Assembly: GCA_027459705.1 (NCBI GenBank)
Contig: DAIDHM010000074.1
Location: 1 to 33,834 of the forward strand
DNA: 33,834 nucleotides
Direction: 5' to 3'
Origin: Ktedonobacteria bacterium
GTDB lineage: Bacteria; Chloroflexota; Ktedonobacteria; Ktedonobacterales; JACDGC01
Under the pieces are notes generated by a model that searched no databases, was not told the origin of the DNA, and was given only the letters and a program-made list of their open reading frames with translations. Shown one piece after another: positions 1 to 7,940 of the stretch (the stretch's first letter is position 1; every line of letters begins with the position of its first letter). Position numbers and translations under genes: made by a program.

Positions 1-336
1 TAATAAGATCGCATGCGTACAGGCGGCGGCAATCTGTTGCGATTCCAGCGATGGAATGCCGCCCGCATCCACTAAAAGGGGAAGGTGACGTTGATCTATG
101 AAATGGCTCACCGAGTCAGCAAACGCCTTCGTCCAGGGGCCACGAACACGGGAGCGCAATTCGCGCACCGCCGTCTCGGTGGCCTCATGTGACCAATCAC
201 CTTCGCCATCCGGACTGGCCCGCAGGGCATAGTGTGGCACATCGCGCGTACGTAAAACCTTGCTTAACCGATAGAGTAGCGTGCTCTTGCCCGCATGCGG
301 CGGCCCACCGATGAAGATCGCAGCAAACTCTGACAT
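1..336 (-). CDS. P-loop NTPase, Csx3-AAA-like, partial (runs off the left edge)
   Basis: Only the first 112 residues are present; the frame is open to base 1. The protein starts MSEFAAIFIGGPPHAGKSTL, with a Walker A motif GGPPHAGKST at residues 10-19. A conserved-looking stretch follows at residues 42-50 (PDGEGDWSH), and a hydrophobic strand LPLLVDAGG at residues 85-93 could be a Walker B equivalent. From memory of the family, this pattern resembles the AAA-type ATPase domain found fused to or next to the ring nuclease Csx3/Crn3 in type III CRISPR loci; I cannot verify this and no Csx3 domain is visible in the portion present. A purine-rich AAAGAGAA lies about 6 nt before the ATG. The gene is divergent from the CARF-HTH gene, with 43 nt between the start codons, so the two may share regulation. 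ATP binding is well supported; the CRISPR link is inference. Confidence 0.7.
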   Translation of the reverse strand, partial: MSEFAAIFIGGPPHAGKSTLLYRLSKVLRTRDVPHYALRASPDGEGDWSHEATETAVRELRSRVRGPWTKAFADSVSHFIDQRHLPLLVDAGGIPSLESQQIAAACTHAILL

Positions 337-379
337 GATGATTCTCTTTCGTTCTTTGCACAGTATGGAGGCTTCGCGA

Positions 380-1183
380 ATGCCCGGAACTGATCAGGCC
401 GTCGCGGTCATGACCGTCGGCGGTCAACCGCAGGTCGTCACTCTCCTTTTGGATGCTCTGTATGCGCGTAAGGAGCGCATCACGACCCTCTACCTGATAC
501 ATCTGGCCTTGATTTCACCCCGCTATCAGGAAGCCCTTTCCAAGATCCGCGCGGAATGGCGAGATCAGCACTACGGCGATTATCCTTGCGAACTCCGCAC
601 GATCCTCATCCGCGATCGCGGTGAACCCGTCAGCGCTCTCGACACGGAAGAGGCGATCGACGCCGTCCGCGACACATTCCATGACTTGTTCAGTTCATTG
701 AAAGAGCACGATGCGCAGATCCATCTCGGTCTGAGCGGTGGCCCCCGCCTCCTCGGGCATATGGCCAGCGCCATGGCGCGACAACATTTCAAGCATATCG
801 ATCGTATCTGGCACCTGCATTCTTCGGATCAGATTCGCGAGCAGACGCGCAATGGCGCCATCCTGCATCTGCCATCCACCGCTGAGGTCCGCTTGTTACG
901 GGTCCCCTTCAATCCACGCGATCACATCCCGCTGTCCACCGAACAACGCGATCAGCAACAACGCTGTCGCCAGGCGCTCCACGAGATGACTACCCGTCAG
1001 CGCGAGGTCTTGCGCGCCTTCGTCCGCGGTCTGACACCCCAGGAAGTGGCGAACGAGTTGAGCATCACCGTCAAGGTCGTCGACAGCCACAAGACCGCGA
1101 TCTTTCAGATCTGTGATACCTACTGGGAACATTGCGATCATCATTATCACTGGCTGAAGACCACGTTCGCCCCATTTTTCTAG
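380..1183 (+). CDS. CARF domain protein with C-terminal LuxR-type HTH, putative cOA-responsive regulator
   Basis: 267 residues. The N-terminal domain (about 5-180) looks like a CARF domain of the NE0113 type. Loop motif 1 is TVGGQPQVVT at residues 12-21, and loop motif 2 is LSGGPRLLG at 118-126; these are the two loops that line the cyclic oligoadenylate pocket in CARF proteins. Residues 202-247 read as a LuxR/GerE-type helix-turn-helix (TTRQREVLRAFVRG, then LTPQEVANELSITVKVVDSH). A ligand-gated transcription factor analogous to Csa3 is therefore likely; NE0113-like CARF domains may alternatively degrade the ligand as ring nucleases. The start at 380 is chosen because GGAGG sits 8 nt upstream and the first beta strand follows at once; in-frame ATGs at 335 and 365 lack this. 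It lies directly upstream of the cmr operon on the same strand, separated by 169 nt that contain a dyad. Confidence 0.85.
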   Translation: MPGTDQAVAVMTVGGQPQVVTLLLDALYARKERITTLYLIHLALISPRYQEALSKIRAEWRDQHYGDYPCELRTILIRDRGEPVSALDTEEAIDAVRDTFHDLFSSLKEHDAQIHLGLSGGPRLLGHMASAMARQHFKHIDRIWHLHSSDQIREQTRNGAILHLPSTAEVRLLRVPFNPRDHIPLSTEQRDQQQRCRQALHEMTTRQREVLRAFVRGLTPQEVANELSITVKVVDSHKTAIFQICDTYWEHCDHHYHWLKTTFAPFF

Positions 1184-1237
1184 TCCGTCCAGCTTTGTAC
1201 GCTCACACCACTATACCTCCTCCCTCAGATATCAGCC

Positions 1238-1275
1238 TGCGAGAATTCCCTCAAATCTCCAAGGGGGTTCTCGCA
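1238..1275. promoter_or_regulatory. 14-bp inverted repeat upstream of the cmr operon, candidate operator or hairpin
   Basis: The arms TGCGAGAATTCCCT (1238-1251) and AGGGGGTTCTCGCA (1262-1275) pair over 14 positions, 12 Watson-Crick and two G-T wobbles, around a 10-nt centre. As DNA the outer 8 bp of each arm form a perfect dyad. No T-tract follows on the plus strand, which argues against a simple Rho-independent terminator for the CARF-HTH gene. It ends 22 bp before a -10-like TATACT, so a bound regulator would cover the -35 zone. The CARF-HTH protein is the obvious candidate binder; this is inference. Confidence 0.5.
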
Positions 1276-1297
1276 AGGCAAGCCATCGGTGCCGCGT

Positions 1298-1303
1298 TAT
1301 ACT
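1298..1303 (+). promoter_or_regulatory. Candidate -10 box of the cmr operon
   Basis: TATACT matches the bacterial -10 consensus at 5 of 6 positions and lies 49 nt before the cas10 start. No convincing -35 hexamer is found 16-19 bp upstream, as expected for a promoter that depends on an activator. Confidence 0.3.
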
Positions 1304-1352
1304 AAAGTTGTTTGCACAAACAGCAAGCACAACGGAATGGAGTGGTAGTCAA

Positions 1353-3188
1353 ATGCGGTATCTGTTTGCGGCTTCGCTTGGTCCCGTACAGGGTTTTATC
1401 TATATGGCGCGCGCCACCCGTGATTTCTGGTTTGGGTCCTGGTTGTTGAGTGAAGTGAGCAAAGCAGGGGCGAAATCGCTCCTTGAAAATCAAGCAACGT
1501 TGATTTTTCCATCACCGCAGTCAGATCTGCATAAAGACTCCGCGACGAACGTTGCTAACAAAATTATTGCGGTAGTCACCGCGGATTCGTTCGCCGCAGT
1601 GGAATCGCTGGCGAAAGAGATGAGTGCGGCAATGCGCGAGCGGCTCATGGATCGCTGGCAAGATATCTTGCGCCAGCTCAAGGATGCGCCGCTTGATGGC
1701 GACGCGGCCCTCGACCAGATACGCGATCTGCTGGAGATCACCTGGTGCGCGGTAGAATTTCCCGACCTCAAGGAATATGCTATGCGCCGCCAGGAGGTGG
1801 AAGCATTGCTGGCGGCCCGGAAGACCACGCGCACCTATGCGGCAGCGACGTGGGGCAAGGCCGGTCGCGCGAAATCCTCGCTGGACGGGCAACGTGAATC
1901 CGTCCTACCCAAAGGCAGTAAGGGGGAAAGACATCGCTGGACTTATGGCGCCCGGCGTGGAGAAGAGCTGTCGGCGATTGATCTGTTGAAGCGTCTGGGA
2001 CGCCGGGAGAGTGGGCAGCAATACTTTCTGACCACCACGCATATGGCCGTGCTGCCGATTATCCATCGGTTTGGCGCGGAGCAAACAGGGCCAGCCGCCG
2101 AGGCCTGGCACAACTATATCAGCACGTTGCGCGAAATCGCGCCGCGCTTACTGAATGATGAACAGGTGGCGAGCGAATATGCCAGTGAGAGTTTTTTCGG
2201 CAATGCCGATGGCACGCTATTCTTCGCGGATCGCGTCGTCGATGAGCTCCCAGATGGCACCGCCCCTGCCGCCATGGAGCAGCACGCCCACGACATTCGC
2301 ACGAAGCTGGGCGCGTTCTACAATGCCGCGAAGATCGTGCAGCCCAATCCGTATTATGCGATCCTCGTCGCCGATGGCGATGGGATGGGTACGTGTATCA
2401 GTGCATTAGCGCGAGCAGGCTATGAGCGCCATAGCCAATTATCCCAGGCGCTGGACGACTTTGCCACCGCGGCGCGGACGATCATACGCGAACATGAGGG
2501 CGCACCCATCTTCACCGGGGGCGATGATGTGGTGGCGTTACTGCCACTCCACACCGCGTTATCGTGCGCAGCCCAGTTAGCAACGGGGTTCAGGACAGCG
2601 ATGCAGCCCTTCATGACGAATGTAGCAGCTCCACCGACGCTCTCGGCGGGCATCGGCATCAGTCACTATCTGACCCCGTTGGTCGATGCGATGGCGCTGG
2701 CTCGGACCGCGGAGAGCGCCGCCAAAGGAATGCAGGACAAAAACGCCCTCGCCGTGACGGTCAGCAAGCGGAGCGGCGGGGAGACGACGGTGCGCGGCCA
2801 TTGGGGAGAGATCGATAGCCGCATCGCCACTTTCATAGCATGGCATCAGTGCAATCTGTTCCCCGATGGCGCGGCATACGAGTTGCGCGCCTTGAGCCGC
2901 CAATTTCCCCTGCCACGAGAAGGGCAAGACAGGGAGCAGATCGATCGACTGCGTCGTGTGGAAGCCTGGCGCATCCTGCGGCGCAAGGCGATCGCCGCCG
3001 GGGAACGCGCCAATGTCCTGAATGAGTTGCGCATGATATTGCGCATTACCCCCGAAGACGCGCTCCTGCCATTCGCAGGTGATGCCGTGGATATCGACGC
3101 GTTGGCGGATATGCTGATCGTTGCCCGACTTTTCGCGCAGGTCTATGACCAGGCGGGGATCACCCCCGCACAGAAGGTGATGGCATGA
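1353..3188 (+). CDS. cas10: Type III-B Cas10 (Cmr2), GGDD cyclase, no HD domain
   Basis: 611 residues. Large subunit of the Cmr effector, expected to make cyclic oligoadenylate when the complex binds target RNA. The N-terminus has the Cmr2 signature GPVQGFIYMARATRDFWFGS near residues 10-29. The palm regions carry DGDGMG at 341-346 and the catalytic GGDD at 389-392, followed by strand VVALLPL, so the cyclase looks intact. There is no HD nuclease domain: the protein begins directly at the first palm-associated region and only 15 further codons are open upstream. The complex should therefore lack Cas10 DNase activity. The start at 1353 is preferred over an upstream ATG at 1308 because GGAG lies about 10 nt upstream and homologous sequence starts there. 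The stop overlaps the cmr3 start by 4 bases. Confidence 0.95.
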   Translation: MRYLFAASLGPVQGFIYMARATRDFWFGSWLLSEVSKAGAKSLLENQATLIFPSPQSDLHKDSATNVANKIIAVVTADSFAAVESLAKEMSAAMRERLMDRWQDILRQLKDAPLDGDAALDQIRDLLEITWCAVEFPDLKEYAMRRQEVEALLAARKTTRTYAAATWGKAGRAKSSLDGQRESVLPKGSKGERHRWTYGARRGEELSAIDLLKRLGRRESGQQYFLTTTHMAVLPIIHRFGAEQTGPAAEAWHNYISTLREIAPRLLNDEQVASEYASESFFGNADGTLFFADRVVDELPDGTAPAAMEQHAHDIRTKLGAFYNAAKIVQPNPYYAILVADGDGMGTCISALARAGYERHSQLSQALDDFATAARTIIREHEGAPIFTGGDDVVALLPLHTALSCAAQLATGFRTAMQPFMTNVAAPPTLSAGIGISHYLTPLVDAMALARTAESAAKGMQDKNALAVTVSKRSGGETTVRGHWGEIDSRIATFIAWHQCNLFPDGAAYELRALSRQFPLPREGQDREQIDRLRRVEAWRILRRKAIAAGERANVLNELRMILRITPEDALLPFAGDAVDIDALADMLIVARLFAQVYDQAGITPAQKVMA

Positions 3189-4432
3189 CGAACTGGCTCA
3201 TTGAACCCCAGGATCCGGTGATTGTCCGCGATGGCCGACCTTTCAGCGCGACCCCGGGCGCGCGGGCCGATTCGCTGCCCTTTCCCTACCCTGGCACCGT
3301 AGCGGGTTTGCTGCGGACCCTGGCTGGGCAGAACGATCAGGGCGTCTTCGACCCGGCCCGGGCCGACGATGTATTGAAAATCGCGCTGCGCGGCCCATTG
3401 CTGGCGGAACTGCGGGCGGATGGGACGCCGCACAGGTATTACGCCCCCGCTCCGCGCGATGCGCTCTGGGTGCGATCCAACTCGATGGATCTGTTTCGCC
3501 GACTTACGCCGCTCGCGCTGCCCAAGGGCGCGATCACAGATCTGCCAGACGACTTGCTGCCAGTAGGTATGTCAGATTCTATCGAGGCGAAACCAGCGAA
3601 AGATGCCCCAGCGTTCTGGCGGTGGGAACGGTTTCAACAGTGGTTAACGTCACCTGGTGATTTCAGCACCAAGACGCCCGCCTTGGCGGAGATCGGCATA
3701 TCCGCTTTGCCGCGGGATGAACGCGTGCATATCGCCATCGATCGCACCACCCGCACCGCCAGCGAGGGCGCGCTCTTCATGACGACCGGCCTCAGTTTTA
3801 CCCAGCAGGCATCACGCGCGGCGTCGCTCAACCAGACTCGGCGCCTCGCGCTGGTCGCCACCACCGTGGGCGACGCGGCAGCGGCGCAAACCCGGCTCGG
3901 CGCGTTGGGTGGCGAACGGCGCACCGTCACAGTGCGTCCACTCGCGGATCCCTTACCAGGCCTCCCGGATACATTAGTGGAGCACATCGTCAAAGACCGC
4001 CATTGCCGCCTGATCTTGCTGACCCCCGCGTACTTCGCGGCGGGGTATCGGCCAGATTGGTTGCTGCAAACACACCATGACGTGACCCCACAGCTCGTCG
4101 CGTTGACGATCGACCGACCCCAGGTGGTCTCGGGTTGGGACTATCATGAGCACATGATCCGACCAGCGCGGCGCCTGGCACCCGCGGGCACCGTGCTGTT
4201 CTTGCGCCTGGCTGGTGCATCCGGGAGAGAACCATCCGCCGCAGCCATAGCCAACTGGGTGCAGCGGATGTGGCTCCAGCCGGTCAGCGATGACTACGTG
4301 GGCAGTAGCGATCAGCAGGCATCTTACACGGATATCCGCACAGATGCCGAACAGTGGAGGCGCGACGGTTATGGTCTCGCCGCGCTCGGCACCTGGGATG
4401 GCAACCCGCAAACAATGAAAGTGGGGCTATGA
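3185..4432 (+). CDS. cmr3: Type III-B RAMP protein Cmr3
   Basis: 415 residues. Cmr3 sits next to Cas10 at the foot of the Cmr complex and contacts the crRNA 5' handle. The N-terminal block IEPQDPVIVRDGRPFSA followed by SLPFPYPGTVAGLLRT (residues about 6-45) is the Cmr3 hallmark, and the length is typical. The start codon overlaps the cas10 stop (ATGA) and the stop overlaps the cmr1 start in the same way, indicating translational coupling. The family and operon position agree, so the call is firm although the C-terminal half has no motif I can name. Confidence 0.93.
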   Translation: MTNWLIEPQDPVIVRDGRPFSATPGARADSLPFPYPGTVAGLLRTLAGQNDQGVFDPARADDVLKIALRGPLLAELRADGTPHRYYAPAPRDALWVRSNSMDLFRRLTPLALPKGAITDLPDDLLPVGMSDSIEAKPAKDAPAFWRWERFQQWLTSPGDFSTKTPALAEIGISALPRDERVHIAIDRTTRTASEGALFMTTGLSFTQQASRAASLNQTRRLALVATTVGDAAAAQTRLGALGGERRTVTVRPLADPLPGLPDTLVEHIVKDRHCRLILLTPAYFAAGYRPDWLLQTHHDVTPQLVALTIDRPQVVSGWDYHEHMIRPARRLAPAGTVLFLRLAGASGREPSAAAIANWVQRMWLQPVSDDYVGSSDQQASYTDIRTDAEQWRRDGYGLAALGTWDGNPQTMKVGL

Positions 4433-5757
4433 AGATGCGCCAACCACCACCCAGTGATCCACCGGCGATCCAGGCGGGATCGTCGAATCTGATCACCCAG
4501 ACCCGTGAGTATGCGGTGATCACGCCGCTCTTCGGCGGCGGCGTCACGCCGATGGCCGCCGACCCGATCACGGTCGTCCGGGGCAGCGAGATCCGCGGCC
4601 AAATGCGCTTCTGGTGGCGCGCCACCCGTGGCGGCCGCTATGACGGCAACCTCGCCGCAATGAAGCGCGACGAGGACCTGATCTTCGGCACAGCCGCCAG
4701 CTATGACAAAGACGGCAATGTGCAGGGCGGACCCTCAGTGGTGCAGATCGCGACGAAGGTCCTCAATAAGGGGATGGAGGTCGCGCCATTCAGAGTAGAG
4801 CCTGCGCGGAATGGTCGAGGCCTGCAGGTTCGCCATGAGGAACAATCAGGTGTTCCCGCATATGCAGCCTTTCCCCTGCAACCACAGAAAAATGAACTCA
4901 CCTCGGGACATGTCATACTCAGGAAAGTTCGCCAGGGTGTCCGGTTTGCCATGACCATCACCTTCCCCACGGAACTCCAGGGGTCCCATGGACGCATTCC
5001 CATCGAGCAGGATCTCATGGCGACCCTCTGGGCATGGGAAACGTTCGGTGGATTGGGAGGGCGCACACGTCGCGGATTTGGGGCGCTGAAACCGTTAAAG
5101 ATCCAACAAACCCCGGTCAAGTTACCTACATCGGCTGATATAGAAGATGCTCTCTATAACGCGCTTGATGCGAATGTGTTGGATGGAGAATGGCCACCAT
5201 CCGTACCCCATCTCGCCAGAAGCGATGCTCGCCAACTAGCATTTATGCGTGAAGATCGGGACGAGGCGAGCAGATGCTGGAGTCTGCAAACAGACGCCTA
5301 CATGAAGTTTCGTCAAATACGCCAGCAGAGCAGAGTACCTGGCCTAAATGCCTGGCCAGAACCCGACGCAATTCGGCAGATCTCCAAAAAGCCCACGCGT
5401 CGCGAACGGGTCATCGCCAAGTTTCCCCGTGCGGTATTAGGTCTGCCAATTATTTTCCATTTCAAGGATCATGATGAACCCGGTGATTCGACAGTGCAGG
5501 GGATCAATCATGATCGGATGGCGAGCAGACTTATCCTCCGCCCCGGCGCATGCGACGATAACCTGTACGTTGGCATTGCGCTCGTGCTCGACGGACCGAG
5601 CCTGCCGCCAGGGGGAGTACGCATCAAAGAACGCCAGAATTCGCCGACGTTACAGACAGAGTTGACCGAGGACGAGGCCAGCACCGTTGACGTGCTGGCT
5701 GGCAAGCCGGACATTCTCCAGGCATTTCTTGATTATTTTGAGGAGTATCATTCATGA
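4429..5757 (+). CDS. cmr1: Type III-B RAMP protein Cmr1
   Basis: 442 residues. Cmr1 caps the crRNA 3' end of the Cmr backbone. The signature EIRGQMRFWWRA is at residues 54-65, preceded by the first RAMP strand YAVITPLFGGG. A second RAMP motif, GGLGGRTRRGFGAL, lies in the middle of the protein and is the glycine-rich loop typical of Cmr1. The start at 4429 overlaps the cmr3 stop by 4 bases; a longer in-frame start at 4354 would overlap cmr3 by about 80 bases and lacks homologous sequence. The 3' end overlaps cmr4 by 4 bases. Confidence 0.95.
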   Translation: MKMRQPPPSDPPAIQAGSSNLITQTREYAVITPLFGGGVTPMAADPITVVRGSEIRGQMRFWWRATRGGRYDGNLAAMKRDEDLIFGTAASYDKDGNVQGGPSVVQIATKVLNKGMEVAPFRVEPARNGRGLQVRHEEQSGVPAYAAFPLQPQKNELTSGHVILRKVRQGVRFAMTITFPTELQGSHGRIPIEQDLMATLWAWETFGGLGGRTRRGFGALKPLKIQQTPVKLPTSADIEDALYNALDANVLDGEWPPSVPHLARSDARQLAFMREDRDEASRCWSLQTDAYMKFRQIRQQSRVPGLNAWPEPDAIRQISKKPTRRERVIAKFPRAVLGLPIIFHFKDHDEPGDSTVQGINHDRMASRLILRPGACDDNLYVGIALVLDGPSLPPGGVRIKERQNSPTLQTELTEDEASTVDVLAGKPDILQAFLDYFEEYHS

Positions 5758-6623
5758 ACGCTCGCCAGATCTTCATCCACGCGCGGACCCCACTCCATGC
5801 GGGCACTGGCCAGGGGACAGATGTCATCGATCTGCCGATTGCCCGTGAACAGGCGACGGGCATCCCCTATCTCCCTGGCTCCTCACTCAAAGGCGCGCTG
5901 CGCGATACCTGCCCGAGCCAACAGCGCACGGCGATCTTTGGGCCAGAGACGGCGAACGCCAGCGACCAGGCTGGTGCAGTCCAGATCACCGATCTGCGTT
6001 TGGTGCTGTTGCCGGTGCGCAGCCTGGCAGGCACCTTCGCCTATGTCACCTCGCCATATATCCTGCGCCGCTGCGCCCGCGACGCCGCGGATTGTGGCGC
6101 GCAGCCGCCCACAGTGCCAGTGGTCGCGGGATTGGAGACGCTACTGGCCACAGAAAAGACAGCGCTCCAGGCTACCACGCAGGGGGACGCCAAAGCCTAT
6201 CTGGAAGATTTGGATCTGACCATCACAAAGCAGTCAGAGGTAACGACATGGGCTGAATGGTTAGGGAAGCAGATCTTTGCCGGGAAGAAGGATGACCTCC
6301 AGATGCTGACAGAGCGGCTGGCTATCGTCCACGATGACGTGATGACCTTCTTGCTAACGACAGCTTTGCAGGTGACGGCGCGCATCCGCCTGGAGGAGAA
6401 GTCCAAGACCGTCGCGAAAGGCGGCCTCTGGTATGAGGAAGCGTTGCCCGCCGAAGCGGTGCTGAGTGGTTTGCTGGTGGCGATGCCGAACGCGAAGACC
6501 GGCATGGATGACAAAGCCATCTTCGCCGCCATCGCCGCGTTGGTGGGCAAACCAATGCAACTGGGCGGCAAAGCAACGGTCGGGCGCGGTCTCTGCCAGA
6601 TCTCCCTGGCACAGGAGGCGTGA
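5754..6623 (+). CDS. cmr4: Type III-B RAMP protein Cmr4, target RNA endonuclease
   Basis: 289 residues. Cmr4 forms the helical backbone and cuts target RNA at 6-nt intervals in characterised systems. The N-terminus reads PLHAGTGQGTDVIDLPIARE (residues 13-32). Asp26 in the IDLP motif matches the catalytic aspartate of Cmr4 (Asp26 in the Pyrococcus protein), so RNA cleavage should be intact. IPYLPGSSLKGALRD follows, and the C-terminal glycine-rich loop is LGGKATVGRGLCQI. The start overlaps the cmr1 stop (ATGA). With no HD domain on Cas10, this subunit is the only predicted nuclease of the complex itself. Confidence 0.96.
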   Translation: MNARQIFIHARTPLHAGTGQGTDVIDLPIAREQATGIPYLPGSSLKGALRDTCPSQQRTAIFGPETANASDQAGAVQITDLRLVLLPVRSLAGTFAYVTSPYILRRCARDAADCGAQPPTVPVVAGLETLLATEKTALQATTQGDAKAYLEDLDLTITKQSEVTTWAEWLGKQIFAGKKDDLQMLTERLAIVHDDVMTFLLTTALQVTARIRLEEKSKTVAKGGLWYEEALPAEAVLSGLLVAMPNAKTGMDDKAIFAAIAALVGKPMQLGGKATVGRGLCQISLAQEA

Positions 6624-6627
6624 GGCG

Positions 6628-7047
6628 ATGGGCATGCAGACACGCGATCAAATCCTGGCAACGGCAGCCTTTCAGCGAGTCGAGGCTATCCTCAATGGCA
6701 AACCACCAGAATATCGTAAGAAATATGGCAGCATGGCGCATACCTTGCCGGTGCTGATCCGCACGGCGGGCCTCGCACAGGCCCTGGCCTTTGTCGAGGC
6801 CCGTGGTGATGAGGCTCAGCGGCAATTGATGGATGACCTGGCGCGTACCCTCACATTTACAGATGGGAACGCGCTGGCAAATCAGAGCCGCAAGGCGCCC
6901 TTGCGCGAATATATGATCTTGTCGCAGCGGGCCATCGCCGCGTTGCTGTGGTTCAAACGTTTCGCGCAATCCGTGCTCAATGTGGACGCCGCGACCGAGG
7001 ATGACGCAGAAGACGCGACGCCTGCGCGTGGAGGTGAAACCCAATGA
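6628..7047 (+). CDS. cmr5: Type III-B small subunit Cmr5
   Basis: 139 residues, the usual size for the all-helical small subunit of the Cmr complex. It starts MGMQTRDQILATAAFQRVEA and contains KYGSMAHTLPVLIRTAGLAQALAF, a run characteristic of Cmr5 (positions about 33-56). REYMILSQRAIAALLWFKRF is the conserved final helix. The last 20 residues are acidic and probably disordered. AGGAGG ends about 11 nt before the ATG at 6628, 4 nt after the cmr4 stop. A longer frame from 6466 exists but lies inside cmr4 and is not needed. The stop overlaps cmr6 by 4 bases. Confidence 0.93.
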   Translation: MGMQTRDQILATAAFQRVEAILNGKPPEYRKKYGSMAHTLPVLIRTAGLAQALAFVEARGDEAQRQLMDDLARTLTFTDGNALANQSRKAPLREYMILSQRAIAALLWFKRFAQSVLNVDAATEDDAEDATPARGGETQ

Positions 7048-7919
7048 CCCAGCAACGACCCACACCGGGACCGACAGCCAACGGCGGACGAATCGAGGCG
7101 CGCCGCCAGGCATTGCAGACAGTAAAAATCTCGCCCACAACCACACATCCCGGCCTGTGGTTTGACCGCTATCTTGATCACCAATGGCAAAAAGGCCGAC
7201 CATTTGGCACGAATGGCGAGTCGCCATTGGCTGCCCATGTGGATGAGACGACGCATGTTGGCCGTATGCTGCAATCTCAGCAGGTAAGCCAGTTTGGCAA
7301 AAATTATCAGCGTTGGTATCAACGCTGGGAGGAGTCGTGCAAAGATGCCAACGCGCGGACCCGCATGGCCCAGGCCACTGGACGATTGGTCCTGGGTCTG
7401 GGCGGCGAGAGTGTCATTGAGACCGGAATTGCCATCCACCACACCTACGGCGTCCCATACCTGCCCGGCAGCGCCCTCAAGGGGCTGGCCGCGCACTATG
7501 CGCGGAACTCGCTGAATGCAGCGTGGGGGACCTGGGAGATCACCAAAGGGAAACCACAATTCATGCCAGCCGATGCTTATATCACGATGTTCGGCAACCT
7601 AGAAGCAGCGGGGTACGTCACCTTCTTTGATGCGCTACCCCATCCGAGTAGCGCGGTCGATGGGCGGTTCTTGCATGCCGATGTTCTGACCGTGCACCAT
7701 CCGGATTATTATGCCAACAACGGCACTCCACCCGCGGATTGGGATAGTCCCAATCCCGTATCGTTCCTGAGCGCGACCGGGAACTATTGCATCCCAATTG
7801 CTGGCCCACCACTATGGCGCGATCGCGCCTTCGAGATCCTGCGCCTGGCGCTGGCCGAACTGGGCATCGGCGCCAAGACATCGTCTGGCTACGGACGTAT
7901 GGAGTTATCACAAACCTAG
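7044..7919 (+). CDS. cmr6: Type III-B RAMP protein Cmr6
   Basis: 291 residues. Cmr6 lies at the crRNA 3' end of the backbone next to Cmr1. The conserved core is LVLGLGGESVIETGIAIHH followed by YGVPYLPGSALKGLAAHYAR (about residues 115-155), the standard Cmr6 signature. A C-terminal glycine-rich segment LGIGAKTSSGYGRMEL (about 274-289) is the RAMP G-loop. The roughly 45-residue N-terminal extension looks low in structure. Its start overlaps the cmr5 stop, and 21 nt separate it from the CARF effector downstream, so all seven genes should be one transcript. Confidence 0.94.
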   Translation: MTQQRPTPGPTANGGRIEARRQALQTVKISPTTTHPGLWFDRYLDHQWQKGRPFGTNGESPLAAHVDETTHVGRMLQSQQVSQFGKNYQRWYQRWEESCKDANARTRMAQATGRLVLGLGGESVIETGIAIHHTYGVPYLPGSALKGLAAHYARNSLNAAWGTWEITKGKPQFMPADAYITMFGNLEAAGYVTFFDALPHPSSAVDGRFLHADVLTVHHPDYYANNGTPPADWDSPNPVSFLSATGNYCIPIAGPPLWRDRAFEILRLALAELGIGAKTSSGYGRMELSQT

Positions 7920-7940
7920 CGCAGAAGGATGATGTGCATT

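Noticed and set aside
6322-7227. 301-codon minus-strand frame across cmr4, cmr5 and cmr6
   Set aside because: It is antisense to three well-supported Cmr genes, and its Arg/Cys-rich translation is typical of shadow frames.
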